NCBI GenBank assembly: GCA_003640385.1
Contig: RCAB01000047.1
Location: 168,432 to 232,431, forward strand
Direction: 5' to 3'
Origin: Setaria digitata
Lineage: Eukaryota; Nematoda; Chromadorea; Rhabditida; Setariidae
DNA length: 64,000 nucleotides
In this document: in pieces, positions 12,801 through 25,586 of the stretch
How the letters are laid out: each line of letters begins with the position of its first letter
Position numbering within the stretch: the stretch's first letter is position 1
Made by a program: the position numbers and the translations under genes
Notes under the pieces: generated by a model
Told to the model about the DNA's origin: nothing
Databases searched by the model: none
What the model saw: the letters and a program-made list of their open reading frames with translations, nothing else

Positions 12801-13624
12801 CTAAATACTTTCTTCTTTTTCTTCCCCAGAAGTTTGCAGTACATGGGAATCAAATTTAATCAGAGTAAGCTTTCTGGGCTTACAAAAATCGATGATATCC
12901 TTATGTGTATGCATTTCTCTATAGATAGTCTACTTGTTCAAATATTTAGAATTCGATCTTTCAGAATTTCTCTACAACCGTGAAGGAGGCCAGTATTGAA
13001 AAACTCCAGCCAACGTCACTGTACTCACTTTCGGGTAGCTACTGCAATTTGGAAACCAAAAGTAACAGAAACTTACTTCAGAAATCTGCCGAGGTATCTC
13101 GTACTGTTTATGTACAAATCGACCCTGTGGCAACACTTGGGGCGACGCAGGTATTAATTATATGGCTGTTAAATTTTTGTACAAAATTTTGGTAAAAGTC
13201 CAATTCTTGTTTGTTTTTGTAAATAGCATTCGTCATCAGGACTTCTGATATTTTCATGAAATATGGATAATTGTCAAGGGTTGTTCCTACCTAAAAGTGT
13301 TTACTTCTTTCAAGACACAGCAGACAATGATGAGGGATCGTGCTCGCGTTGGTAACTTAATTAAAAATAAACGATTTTCGAGCCAGAATAATGTAGAAAG
13401 CAAGGATCGAAGTGGTTCGTTTGATCAAAATTTATTAAACTGATCGAAATTAGCTCTAAGTACTTCGTTTTAATTAGCTGAATTGTTTATCATTAATCTG
13501 AATTCATCATTTTTTTTATCAATTTTTGTTTCCAGATGAAGGATGGAGCAAAAGTGGTTTTTTTGCCCGCCGTTTGTGGCGTAAGCTGCCAATGTCAAGG
13601 TCGTATTCCGATCTCCGTTTCTAA
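6843..13624 (+). CDS. Unrecognised multi-exon protein of about 780 codons, Ser/Arg-rich; possible RUN-like N-terminus (5' incomplete)
   Basis: Phase-consistent exons: 6843-6971, 7925-7947, 8208-8411, 8713-8855, 9026-9066, 9266-9340, 9396-9448, 9602-9889, 10166-10302, 10747-10882, 11107-11163, 11248-11335, 11612-11748, 11946-12118, 12286-12438, 12560-12680, possibly a 9-bp exon at 12830-12838, 12965-13150, 13315-13414 and 13536-13624. The first five exons give a compact, hydrophobic, apparently folded region (IGLVNGYPQRLIGFWFLNEI, then GLLAAFLKQKEGDGLWYGDK). This reminds me loosely of RUN domains of the RUSC/UNC-14 kind, but I cannot confirm that. The rest is rich in Ser, Arg and Lys with many SR and SS pairs and looks disordered, ending in RRLWRKLPMSRSYSDLRF. 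I see no enzyme motif, membrane segment or zinc site. It is probably a cytoplasmic scaffold or adaptor, by inference only. Confidence 0.7.
7252..7275. repeat. Perfect 10-bp inverted repeat with 4-base loop
   Basis: GTTCTTATAC, the loop GGTG, then GTATAAGAAC. Part of the motif (CTTATACGGTG) is repeated directly after it at 7274-7285. It lies in the 953-bp intron between exons 6971 and 7925 of the unrecognised gene. In RNA it would form a stable short hairpin. Confidence 0.8.
12830..12838 (+). other. Candidate 9-bp microexon
   Basis: AAGTTTGCA lies between a strong acceptor (CTTCCCCAG at 12821-12829) and a GTACAT donor, and keeps phase 0 between the exons ending at 12680 and starting at 12965. 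Skipping it also keeps frame, so it may be optional or absent. Confidence 0.3.
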
Positions 13625-13942
13625 TGATTCTATTAATTTTTGCATATCAATGTTGTAATAGGCTTAAGGAAGTTACTTATTGCTAGTGGGCTAGATTTTC
13701 ATTGCTAAATCGTCTTTTTAATTCCAAATTAATCTATTGGTATTGGTTGCAGTCCTTTATCATTTCTATTTTGTTATAAATTTCAGCCTAACACTCTAAG
13801 TTTATTTAATTTTTATTAAACTTGTTTTCCGAATAACGATCCTATGTTGATATTACATTTTTTCTAGTTCGTATTTCCATGTGATTTTCATACTAAATTT
13901 TATGCCATTAACCTTCATGTTTGCTCCTGTTGATTGCTTCTC

Positions 13943-13948
13943 AATAAA
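13943..13948 (+). terminator. Possible poly(A) signal of the unrecognised 6.8-13.6 kb gene
   Basis: AATAAA lies 319 bases after the stop codon at 13622-13624. It is the first canonical hexamer I see downstream and is only weak evidence by itself. Confidence 0.3.
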
Positions 13949-14034
13949 TAAGTGATTCACTGATTTTGATGCTTGTCGAGCATACTGACCTAATACATGA
14001 AGGAAAGCTATGAGTTGCTATGAGTTTTTTTTTT

Positions 14035-14193
14035 GATACTGTAGGGACAGTTGCAGGAATCCAAGAATTCTTAGTGAGTTAATTCTAAACGCCTTTAACT
14101 TTTAATTTTCAGTTTTTTTTTTCTTTCAGTGAAAGGTATTTTTGGATTAACTCATTTTGACTTTTTGGCTTCCTGCAACTGTCTGTACATATC
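14035..14193. repeat. Imperfect foldback (inverted repeat), about 160 bp, MITE-like or long hairpin
   Basis: The left arm begins GATACTGTAGGGACAGTTGC. The right arm, read in reverse complement, begins GATATGTACAGACAGTTGCA and continues in register for more than 50 bases with scattered mismatches. The best block, GACAGTTGCAGGAA, is exact (14046-14059 against 14170-14183), and GAGTTAAT also pairs further in. The arms are separated by roughly 30 bases rich in T. No transposase is nearby. It could be a small non-autonomous foldback element or the template of a long hairpin RNA. Confidence 0.75.
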
Positions 14194-17100
14194 AGAAAAA
14201 AAGGGCAGTCTAGTCTTTTTTCGGAAAGTTTATTTCAATAAGTTATTAAAGTGTAAAGTATCCTATCAGCAATACCCTTGACTATTATTTCCAATTTCAC
14301 TATTCACTTTTACTGTTGGGATCATTGTAATGACTTGTTACGGTCGTGATTATTTTCAGTGATTATTTCCAGCTTCAATGTCATCACCAACTGGTTGTAT
14401 TTATCACCGCTATAAAGTAAGTGTCACCAGTGATGTCACTATCATGATTACTGTCGTCATGCCTATGATTAAGTATTCCTGTACGCTTTGGTCAGAGTAA
14501 AACGAAAGTATAGCAACACAAAAAAAGCCAAAAAATTCCAGTTTCAGTACTTTCCCTGTCACGGTTGAAAATTCCTCTTCACTATTCTGCATATTTTCCA
14601 ATTTCCTTCCAATCGATCTGTGCCCACTTTCCCCCTCCTTTGTTGGACTATCATCAAGGTAAGTAGCCTCCAACTTTCTATCTTTCCTTTGATCCCAAGT
14701 TTCTAAACACACTGTTCAAGAATCTGTATTGTTTCTTGTTTCCAAAATCAGTTCGTAATCCATCTATAAACATTGATTGGCCTATTCTTCGTTATTCCAC
14801 TTATGGCTTGCCATCGTAGAATACTCTGTCATCCGTGTATTTTTCCATCAAAATGTAGAAGGAAGAATATCAAAAGCTGATGGCTCCGTGTTCTTATGGA
14901 TGTGATTTAAAGGAAGCTTTCCGTTCACTTTCCTGAAAAACTAGAAATTTTAAAAGTTGTGCGAAAAGAAAGAATGCATAAAACTAGCTACCAAACTGAA
15001 AAAAATTTAATAAGCACCGGTGATGAAAAATTTCGGTTGAACCAGAATTTGTGAATTAATTTTTGCTCATATTGTTTCTTTTTAAATTCTGGAAAGATTT
15101 TCCCAAAGAAATTTGATCTGAAAGTCACAGAAAGAATAGGAAAATTGTTGAAATTCTATAACACTGCTTCTCTATTAGCAAAATCTTATACAAATACGAT
15201 ATTCAAGTATAGCAGTAGTGCATTTTCTCAGAACTTCCTTCTCGCAATTTTTATTCATTTATTTCTGCTACATATTTTGTAATTTACCAATTTATTTTAA
15301 AAAATCAAAATTTCAAACAGGTTTTTGAACGAATGATAGATAATCTCGAGCAATTGTAAAGCTCTATTTCAATTTTTTGAAGAAAAAAATTTGATAAAGT
15401 TGTTGTCATTTACAAACTTCCTTAAAGACGACGACATTAAACGGATGTTTGAAAAGGTTTTTAATCTTCCGATTATGAATCCATTTCAAAATGAAGGTAT
15501 GAAGCATTGCAAATGCTTAACAATGGTTCCCAAGAAGACTTTTTCTTCAGTTCAAGTCGTCATTTCAACAAGATTAATAAGGCAGTAGAAAGCAGAAATG
15601 AGAAGAAATGGTCATGAGCTAATTTCAGAAGTTTTCTCTTCTGAAAGAGATAAGTTTATTGTTAAAAAAATTTGGATGGAACTACAAAAGGTTATCCCAT
15701 TACGTAGATGAAAATGACTGATTATACTGAAAAGGAATCTTTTTCATCTTCTTCTTATTCTCATTCACGCTCTGCTGAAATCCCTTTTCACGAGCAGTAG
15801 AAGCATTAATGGATTTATAATGTATCACAGATAATAAAATGTTTGAGTTTCACGAAGTGAAGAAGTATTTACTTGTTAGTAATGGAAAAATGATTTCTAA
15901 AATAACAAGGATTTCAAATTTAAGCTGGTACAAGAAATCTTTTAAGACTTGATTTTGCTGTGAAAAATCGCTTTACCGCTTTTCTGATAAGGGAATTCAG
16001 ACGTTTCGGCTATTCTACTAATATTTCATAAAAATTATAATCTCAAATCTTTTTTCTTGATTTCATGGTCGTAATTAAGAATCATTTGTGGGAATTTTTT
16101 CAACACAAACATTCCTGTGAATTTTTCTCAGACGTCGTCTCAAGTGATAATGAGTGGCTCGTCTGATGTTAGAATTGGTCAGTCGTTCACTGATCGATTT
16201 TCAGACTTTTACGACTTCACACCTCCGGAAGAATAATAAGCATAGACTTAAACAAACCTCCTTTCTACGCATCAGGAATTTGTAAAAAACAAAAAAAAAA
16301 AAAAAAATGGCAATGCTTTCCTGAATTTTTTTGATGGAATCGACAAGTGACAAGGACAGAGCAAAAGGTTTAATTTATGTTTGCTGCTAGCCTTAAACAA
16401 GTAAGTGAGCGCTAAATTGTCAGAGCTTTTCTTTTAATTATTTGTTAGGCTGATGCTTTCTTTCTTTCTAACTTACATATCATCATTTCATTGCTTCCAT
16501 TATTCTAGATTCTTTCTCACCGTCATTTCGTGCCAGTTAGGATTAGGAGTGGTCTTCATTGGCCTAGCTTAGTTGTTCTTTAGTAGGTATCTTTTCTCGA
16601 TCCAGAGAGAAATGATTTGAAAGAAGTGAAGAAGCCGGTAAAAAGTAAAAAAAAAAAAAAAAGGAATGCAAAACTAACTAGTGAAAGAAGGGAGACGAAG
16701 TTGAATTCAAACTTTTAATAAAATTCATTCTTTCTTAAACTTTGGCAATGGAAGAAGGAAGTTTTTGGGAGTTATTGTTGATGGAAGCATTATGACCGCT
16801 TTCATTCTCGCTGTATTAGAAAAAACAATGCTTAGAAATTTGGGAAGACGAAAGATTCAATGGATGGATGTGATCTAGATTGAATGCCTCCTTAAAAAAG
16901 TTACTTTGCCCCTTTCACATGAATACATTAATGTTCTGAAGCAGAACAAAATAGGTACTAATGATGAATTGATCACTTCCCGCATTTACTGAAACAACTT
17001 TACAGCATCCCAATGAATTGGTTGCTTCGATCGGAAATCATTTTTCCGTTGATTAAGTTATGTGTTACGGTGGCGTTAGTATAAGTTAAAAGTTGGAAAA

Positions 17101-17502
17101 ATGATAGGTAGAGTTGGAACAGTTCCCGTGGATCGTTTTTTGTTATTCGAAGGAAGTATTTGCACTGAAGACGTTTGGATTCTGCAAAACATGTTGCCAT
17201 ATTCTCGCTTTCCTTCACTTCAATTTCTTTCGCTGCTAAGTCCTAACGAAATCCATCTTTCCTTATTTTTTTAAAAGAGCTTCTTCTACTTTACTATTTA
17301 AATATCCACTTTTCCTAAAAAAAAAAAAAAAAAAAAAAGAAGGAAGCAAGGAATACTCGTTTTGTAGTTAAATATCGAAAATGTTTCAAGCTAAATGTAG
17401 TATGAAAGTAAATTCAAATCCATTTAATCTGTTTCTATCAGTTCTAGTAAGATTTACTATCAGTTACTAACAGTTGTAATCACTTATATTATCAGGATAG
17501 CA

Positions 17503-17631
17503 ATTCATATTGGTAATGACGGCTACTAACTTGCTTACTTGTTCTAATATAAGAAAAACTTGTTTANATTCATATTGGTAATGACGGCTACTAACTTGCT
17601 TACTTGTTCTAATATAAGAAAAACTTGTTTA
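17503..17631. repeat. Exact 64-bp direct duplication separated by one N (probable assembly seam)
   Basis: Bases 17503-17566 and 17568-17631 are identical, and the only undetermined base in the window (N at 17567) sits exactly between them. This is the usual result of joining two contigs whose ends overlap but were not merged. A real tandem repeat would not normally have an N at the unit boundary. Confidence 0.9.
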
Positions 17632-18879
17632 CGTATTTCTACTTTTTTGCCACTTAAAATGGCAATCTCTTGTACATAATTAAGCAATATTTTACACGTC
17701 AAATCCTTTTTAAATATTGTTAATTGATTAAGAATCATTACAACCTAATTATTACAGTTATCGATTATTCATGAATATAGCAAATATAAACTGGTTTATG
17801 TAAGCACATTTTTTTTATTTTATCAGAATCTTCCTGCTGCAATATAAAAACCCAGTTAAAATTTCAGGACAGACTGGAGAGAAACTGATATAACTAAACC
17901 ATGTTTAGTATCAAACATATAGAATTATGTTGAGAAGTTCTCAATTGTCACCAAAATCAAAATTGTACTTTCTACAATAATGATCTTCCATCTAACGAAC
18001 CCAGTCTAGTCCAGCCTAATCTGATCCATTCCAGTTCAGTTCTATGCAATTCTGTCTGTCTAGCTTACTTCATCCTCTTAATCTTTCATATCCTTCTATT
18101 TTTTTATCACACTCCATGTGTATCGAGTTTTTGATTATTGATTTTTCTAGGAACGTTTTGTTATTTTTGCTTTGAAAATTCTAAAAAAAAAAAAAAAAAA
18201 AATGCGTTCTTTTAATCGATTATACACCACTTACTTTGTTGACAGCTTCTTCACTTTGCGTGTTTGTATTCTATGATTTTTATTACTATTAATTCTGAAA
18301 ATAAGCAGAACTCGTTTTAATTTCGCTTTCATTTTCCTACAATGAACAGCATTAGTTTATTTCATTTCCGAACCAGAGAACTCCACGATAGCCAATGCAG
18401 TTATTTAAGAAGCAGTAACTATAGTTGTATAAATTAGTTTATGAAAACAATTCCTCTGAAATAAATTTCTGTTTTTGTTTTGAGAAATTTTGAGCCAAAG
18501 GTCGACAGATTAAGTAATCTGATTAAACCTCAGGAGATACTTAATTATTCAGAAGGCATTTCGGTAGCTCCTTAAATCTTTTTTTTTTTTTTTTTTCAGC
18601 ACTGTGTTAGTATTTTTCACAAATTTTCAACCAGTAGATTTTTCTTTTTCTATTTAGCAAGTTCGTAAATATTTTTAAAATTTTTTATCGGTTTGACTAG
18701 TTTGTGCGCTTCAACATTTAAAGAACTGCATGATTTCTAAAAATTTTCGTGATCAATCGAAAATGTATTTTCACTTTTTAGAATTATTGTCGGATTTCTA
18801 ATACCAAAAATCTTATAATCTGAATTCTAAGTTAGCTAAGTTCCCACTATCCTTAACCCTAATATTTAGTCCGTCTCAC

Positions 18880-18900
18880 CCACGTTTGTTGCAAACGTGG
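18880..18900. repeat. Perfect 9-bp palindromic hairpin
   Basis: CCACGTTTG, the loop TTG, then CAAACGTGG. It is GC-richer than the surrounding AT-rich intergenic DNA. No T-run or gene end beside it suggests a function. Confidence 0.7.
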
Positions 18901-21900
18901 CCTCAAATTTTATTTTTTAAAGTTTTCTCAATTAAGGGAAAAATTATCAAAAATTCTAATATGAACTCCGTCAAAAATTGTTAGTTTGCGTTTCGTTGTA
19001 CTCTCATAAATGGTAATTTGCATAATTATGCGTGAAATATTTATCACATATTAATTCATTTAAATATTATTTTGGTACTATGAAATTATTATACGAACTG
19101 TAGAGGATAGTTACTAATTGGGATAATATAACGATTGTGCTTTGTTGCAAATTTATAAATTGGGCTAGTGAGAGAATTTTGAACATTTAATTGTATCAGA
19201 AGTACTCCCCAAATTCAAAATGAATGACACATTGATCTGAATAGAAAAAAAAAAAAAAAAAATGGAAGAATCAAGGACTTAAATTTTTTTATGCGATAAG
19301 TTATCTCAGTTTTAATAATAGAAGTAACAGCTTTTGCAGTAATTCAACGAATTCATTACATTAAAGGAAGGAATATCACAATTATGCTAATTACGGGATA
19401 CAAAGAATTTAAATTGCGAGATAAAAGTTCACATATCATGTCGTCTATAATGCACATCTATATTACATTCACGTGTACCCAGCTTCAAATACTGACATCC
19501 AAACACACGCTATACCTAAATACGGGACATTTCAGACGAACACGTACTTGGTGGCATGCCCATTCATATAGTAGCGGTTTTTTACACGGAGAAGCCTCAT
19601 GTACATATCACGTACGTACCCTATCGGCGAAATTACTCGTACATGACATATGAGTACTCGAGCAGTTGTGGCACTTGGGGAAGCTCATAGGTTCATTAGG
19701 TTACTTCTTAAAAGTAAAGAAATTTCTGCTGAGGGAAAAGGAAACAGTGTCATTTCATTTCGAAGAATATTTGAATGACATGAAGTATTAAATGAAATTT
19801 GTTAAACAGTGGCACAGTTTTAACGTGTCGTTTTCATTTTCTGTTTCTATTCCCAATATCTATAACTCAGCGCAGCAAAAATGACTAGATTAATTCTTAT
19901 TGGAATGCTATAATGAGCTGCCGTAGGTTACTATCCATTTTAGCATCGTTTATTTAGGTTGTTGTTTCAGTTAAGTATGATTAATAAAATTTCAAGAGTT
20001 CTAAATCGATCAGATTTAAGAGGCAGATAGAATTGTTGAAGAAGTGGGAAAGTTTGATGCAGAAAGAAAGAGAAGTGGAAGGGAGAGGGAAGATAGATAG
20101 GGAGGAGGAAACGAGTTTTGCTACAAATGAAAAGTTTAAAAAAAAAAAAAAAACGAACTGAAAGTAGCTGAGAGTGAAATTAGAACGATACTTCCAAAGA
20201 GTGCACTTTCTTTCCTGTTCGACAACATACCATCAGAGACGAGAACGAGAGTAGATTGACGAGAGCGGGGGACGATATCTTATTTCTTGTTCGGACGTGT
20301 TTCTATCCAATTGTTTTTAACATTTTAATACATACTTATTTTGCTTTCTGAAAAGGAAAAAAATCAATAGTACCATTTTCATTTTTTACCTTTTTTTATT
20401 TTTTATATAGATTTTTTTTTCCAGGAAATTTCGGCCAATTACTGATTTAACTACTCCTTGGCCTGATTAGATTTCTGCTTTTTGGTGCAAATAGAATGTC
20501 TGTTTTTTAAGTGCCAAACAGTGAATTACTAGATTAGGAAAGTGATCCATTGACATTATTTAACTTCTTTCTCCCAAATTCTTATCAGCTACCAGTGGAA
20601 AGACATCTCCAATGGAATTACGCAAAAGAGGAGTGGAGGAGGTTGCAGAAGTCTAGGAAAACACGGATAAATTAGGTAAAGATCATCTGCACTTCTGTCT
20701 ACATACGCTGTTTGCTCCTTCAACGAATTTTAAAGCAGTTTTATCGCTGATTCACTTGTTTTTATTTTCCGTCTTGTTTCATCGATGAGTAGCATAGATT
20801 GGATATTTATAACTTTCTAGCTAGTCTGTCAGGTGTAGATTCAAGTGCTGTTGGTGATGCACTTTCTGAAAGCAACGCATAAGTTGCTAGTTTAGCTACT
20901 TCTACACTCCTTTCATACACTTCGAAGATTCGGCATTTTCTGAATTATGAGTTTTTAAATTAGAAAAGATCGACTAAGCATAACTATTGATAGCAGTCAT
21001 CTTTTTTTTTTTCAAATCATACATAAAATTGTGCAAAGAAAGCATCAAAAGACACAATGAAAATTGCATTTAAAATGAAAAAGTGCGGTAATCGTTATCA
21101 ACATGGCTTTTTCTCCGTGAGTTTAATTGGCAACAGAATTCTAAAACAGTGATAAAATGAGTTTTTCCAAATCTACAACTATTCTCAAAGATCACAAAAA
21201 TAAGCTGCTGCAAATGGTCACTGCATTATTAGGAGATTATTAGAAAACATTTTAATTTAGGTAAATAAACTCAAATTGTTTTCCACTTTCACACAGTGTA
21301 AATCCAAATTGTCATTGCAAACAAAGATTCAACTTTGTAATTCTCAAGTAATAACAATCTTTCATTTCTGCGAGTAATTTACCACTTCCTTTATTCATTT
21401 ATATTTTTAGGATTTTAGAAATTCATTACCTTTCAAAATAATTATAGGGCGGTGATATGTTAAAGTCCTGAGGTTCCACTCCATTGTCGGTAAAAGGTTT
21501 ATTAAAAATTTTTCTTTACTAAGCTATCAAGGAAAACAAGACTGCATCTCTGTGGTGGTAATCGATTTACAAGGGAATCAATTCTGGCTACATTTTCCGG
21601 ATGAAAAACAAGACTTGTCAGAGGATCATTCTTTTCCGGAAAGTTCAGTATTTATATCCAAATTATTTTCGAATTTTGGTAGCCACTTACACTAATACTC
21701 AGTATATTATTGAAGGAGGACGTTATTTGCTATTCTTTCTTTTCTATGAGTAGAACCGGAAATGAATGGAGTAGATCTATTTAGGGAAAACAATGAGTGT
21801 TTAAAAAACATGTTAGTCTCTCCTGGACAACCTTGGGGCCATAACGAATTTGAGAATAAAATAAATTATAAGCGTTTACGAGGCGAATTCCGTTTGTCTG

Positions 21901-24900
21901 TCTAAAAGTTCGTCCAACTGCTTGTACTTTGTGTTACAAGGGACTAAAACAATAGACATCCTTGATGTCATTAAAATAATCAATCATATCATTCATTTCA
22001 ACATACCTTTTTGCCATAATTCCCTAATTTTTTTTAATCCCAAATTTTATTCAAAATGTTCCACTATCGCTTTTTATAGATTTTACGCCTTGAAACAAAT
22101 GAAGTATGAGTATTGTTAATTCCCTACCAACTTGCTTGCGACTGCCAGGTGCCAGGTAACACATTCTCTCCTTCTCAACGTTGTTTTCTGTTTCCTTTTC
22201 ACTTCATAAAACTGCTTGATCGGCCAAATCCGACCAAATTCATGTCAGCAATAAGTATCGAACTTGACATTTACGAGCACTTCAAGTTTCGGCATTCAAC
22301 AGCAACGGAATAGTGCTTGATGGAACAGCATTACAGGATCCCGTCAAGGGTCGCCAGTAAGAATGCCAATTAGCAAGCTAACCGGATCTGGGAACGGACG
22401 GTTAGCGTCAGTATTCCGGAATGGCAAAAAGGACGCTATCAGTAGTGAGGAGGGAATCGATAGAGTGGAGAGTGATGGAACGAAATGCAAAATCAAAAAT
22501 GGAAGAAAAAGTAAAAGAGGGCCTGGGTGGAAGAGTGGGTAGAACGCTGGTGGGATGAATTTAGGAACACACAGTTGGAAGTGTATGAATAGGAATGAAG
22601 GGAAGGCTGTTTTGCTGTACTTAGGGAAGAGCCTAGGATCGACATGGACTAGACTTGGCTCATGACAGCACAGCTGCTCAGACACTTGCTACCTCCTTAC
22701 TTCCAGTTCACACGCTCATCTCACGCATCATCACTCTGATACCACTTCCACTTAACCTTACTGCGCTAATTACTGACCGCTCAATTAGAGAGATCCCGCC
22801 CGAACAGCCGAACACTTTCCATTCCCTTGCACAGTGCATCTGTATCAGTGTCTACCTGTCTGTCATCCAAACAGCAACACATCACTCATTCATGCACTTT
22901 TGTTATGTCATTGTGGCAGCAGTCATTACACAATCACTTTTCCTTTTCTTCCTTTCCCTGTCCCTCTCTCTCGCCTCCCCTTCCCTCTCCCTCTTGTTTT
23001 CTTTGCAGAAGGAAAGAAGCCCTTTTTGATTTCGGTATTTTTTTAAAAGTTGGTTGCTGCCAAGTCTCACTTATACTCTTTCAGCGTCCTCTGCACTCCT
23101 TCCTGCCTGCATCGTATCATTTTGCCTACTGATAGTCGTCTCTTTCCTTATCATTATCATTGACACACTTACCCATACATATGCATACCTTATCAGGGAT
23201 AAACATTATCGTCATCAGTAGAACTATTCTCATGACAATAAATTTCGTCATTATCACTCTCTTACCATTATCACTTTATTATCAATGCTGACTCTATCAC
23301 TGATACTATTGCTTTTACAATACTCTCCATCTCACTTTTTTGGTATTTTTTCCTGGTAATTAAACTGGCCAACAACTGCGAGTATTCATCGTTCACATCT
23401 TTATTATCCTCCGCTCAGTATCGTCTACCTCGGATGCTGTTCAGCATGAACTATAACCCCCTGAGGCTATGAAACTGTATAATAATACTTCTAGTCACAA
23501 ACCTTACCCCATCGTTTGACACCTTTCCATCCTTACACCACCGTAATTTCCTCTTCTTTCTCACTTATCCATCTAGTGATACTTTAGTCCGTCAGGTTTT
23601 CCGTTCTCTTCTATTACATTTCCATTACTTCCTCAAGACTTATTTTAGGCCGCTGTTTCTGTTCTCTACAAGAAGTTGCTGTATTCCTTCAGAGTTCTGA
23701 AAAAAGTAGAATCATGCGCGAATTCGGAAGCTATTGGATTCTAAAGGCAAGTAGTTATTATTTAGTTTGTAGAACCAATTACCGTTCCCGTCACTTTGTT
23801 GTAGTTCAGGTGTTTCTTTCATGCTATCTAGAGATTCGTGGAAATACTGTAGCTCAAGGAAAAGAACTGGTGAAATGGTGTTTGAAAAAGTGAAGTATTA
23901 GATGAGTAATTAGTGTTCTTTTTTTACGAAACATCATTATTCATGGATCATTTGCTTGTTTGGTGATTGTCGTATGGGTTCTAATAACATTTAGTACAGA
24001 TAACGAAAAGAAAATGATATTTCAAGAACACCCAAAATCGTATGAATTTCAGAGCATTACAGTTAATAGCTCAGAATTCACCTCCATCAGCTGTCATATG
24101 TCTTGCCAAGACTGATAATATACAGTTAACAGAAAGTGATTTTAACGTAGTAATTAGTTAAAGAAAGGTCGTGATAGTGATGTGGTTTGTCAACAATAAA
24201 TTTTTTTATTTCTATATGATTTGAGGGATGAATTAGTAAAGCCAGCGAACAAATTGATTTAATTCTACACCGTTCTCCTTAATACTGCTGTTGAGTAGTG
24301 AAGAGGAAAGTGTCTTGAATGTCGTCAACAAGGCAAGACGAAGTTGACAAATAAGCTTGGCTTCGCTTTGGGACTCTCTATTTATGTGTCCGTAGTTTCT
24401 TTTGCTGTTATCTACTGTGCTTTCTGGCTCCATATTGTCACGTGAATTTCGATTTTCTCCACAGCCTAATATACTGATTCAGTTTTTGTGACTCAGTTCA
24501 TTCCTGAATAAATGTTTCTATCCTGCATTACATTTCCAGAAAGTAGCAGAACTGCTCTTCATTCCTTCCTTTGTCACAACTGGGTAGTGGAACTTGCTGC
24601 AACTCAGAGTAGCTATGTTTCGTTAATCTTTTTTCACGTACCCATCATTCGTTCCTATTGCATTCCGAAAATTTTATTTCTGTTCAGTAGCAGTAGACTT
24701 GTGCTGAACGATTCGTAGTTGTGCCTGGAGAATCATTAATTCTGATACTGATACTATAATACATTGGGCTCTTTCCCCAGTTATTGATTATTTACTTGTT
24801 GAGATATATAGAAAAACTTTTTTCGTCGTGTTTAGCAGAGAAGTCGTCGTTTACGTTCCACTTCAAAATTCCCCTTTTGTTTAACTGATATCAAGTAAGA

Positions 24901-25520
24901 CAGAAGCATTCATCATGTAACTCGTCTTTCGCATCGATTTCACCAGTTTACCTGAATTATCAAGTAATGCTGTTGCATTGCATTATCAGTCAGACTTTGA
25001 AGCGAAGTTTTTCAAGACTTCTGCAGCTAAGACTTGAAAAGAAATAATGGCTTTATGGAACAAAAGCACAGTACAGTATCAATGAAATGAATTCCTTGAC
25101 GACATTACAATATCATTGTGCTAAGGCCATTTTAAGCCGTACAATCATAGAATATCCTGTTGCATCGCTTTTCTGTGTTTTTTTTTTTTTTTTCATTCTT
25201 TACTTTTTTGAGAAAATGAATGTTGCTTTTCCTGGTTTTGAATGCTTTTTATGTGATTTCAGAATAGGTTATGTTTTGAACGGAAGTGAGGATTGCACTA
25301 GTCTCATATTTTAAATTTACAGGTTCCTTTATCCGGGTCAATTGCCGCACTAATTTCGTGCTTTGAAAAATTCTGTTCAGTGATTTTAACTTTATATGTA
25401 GCATTTTTGGCCATTTGCGACGATATTATTGTAATTTCTTAGGGAACGAAAAATGCTCCAGTTGCTGTTTTGGCTCAGCTTAAATCTCAATTCCGCCCAG
25501 TCTATCTAAATTATAGAAGA

Positions 25521-25586
25521 TGATTGAAAATCGTAATGTTGCTGAATTCTGATTGATTGAAAATCGTAATGTTGCTTGCTGAATTC
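25521..25586. repeat. Short tandem duplication, about 30-34 bp
   Basis: A unit starting TGATTGAAAATCGTAATGTT and ending GAATTCT occurs twice in succession. The second copy has a 4-base insertion (TTGC). It lies in non-coding DNA and looks like a recent slippage or duplication event. Confidence 0.75.

Noticed and set aside
22344..22685. 113-residue minus-strand frame, rich in Phe/Pro/Leu
   Set aside because: Composition follows the skewed base content; no splice partners, domain or start context.
22655..23029. 124-residue + frame with Leu/Ser-rich membrane-like end
   Set aside because: The hydrophobic end is simply a CT-rich repeat in translation; two other frames over the same stretch look equally 'coding'.
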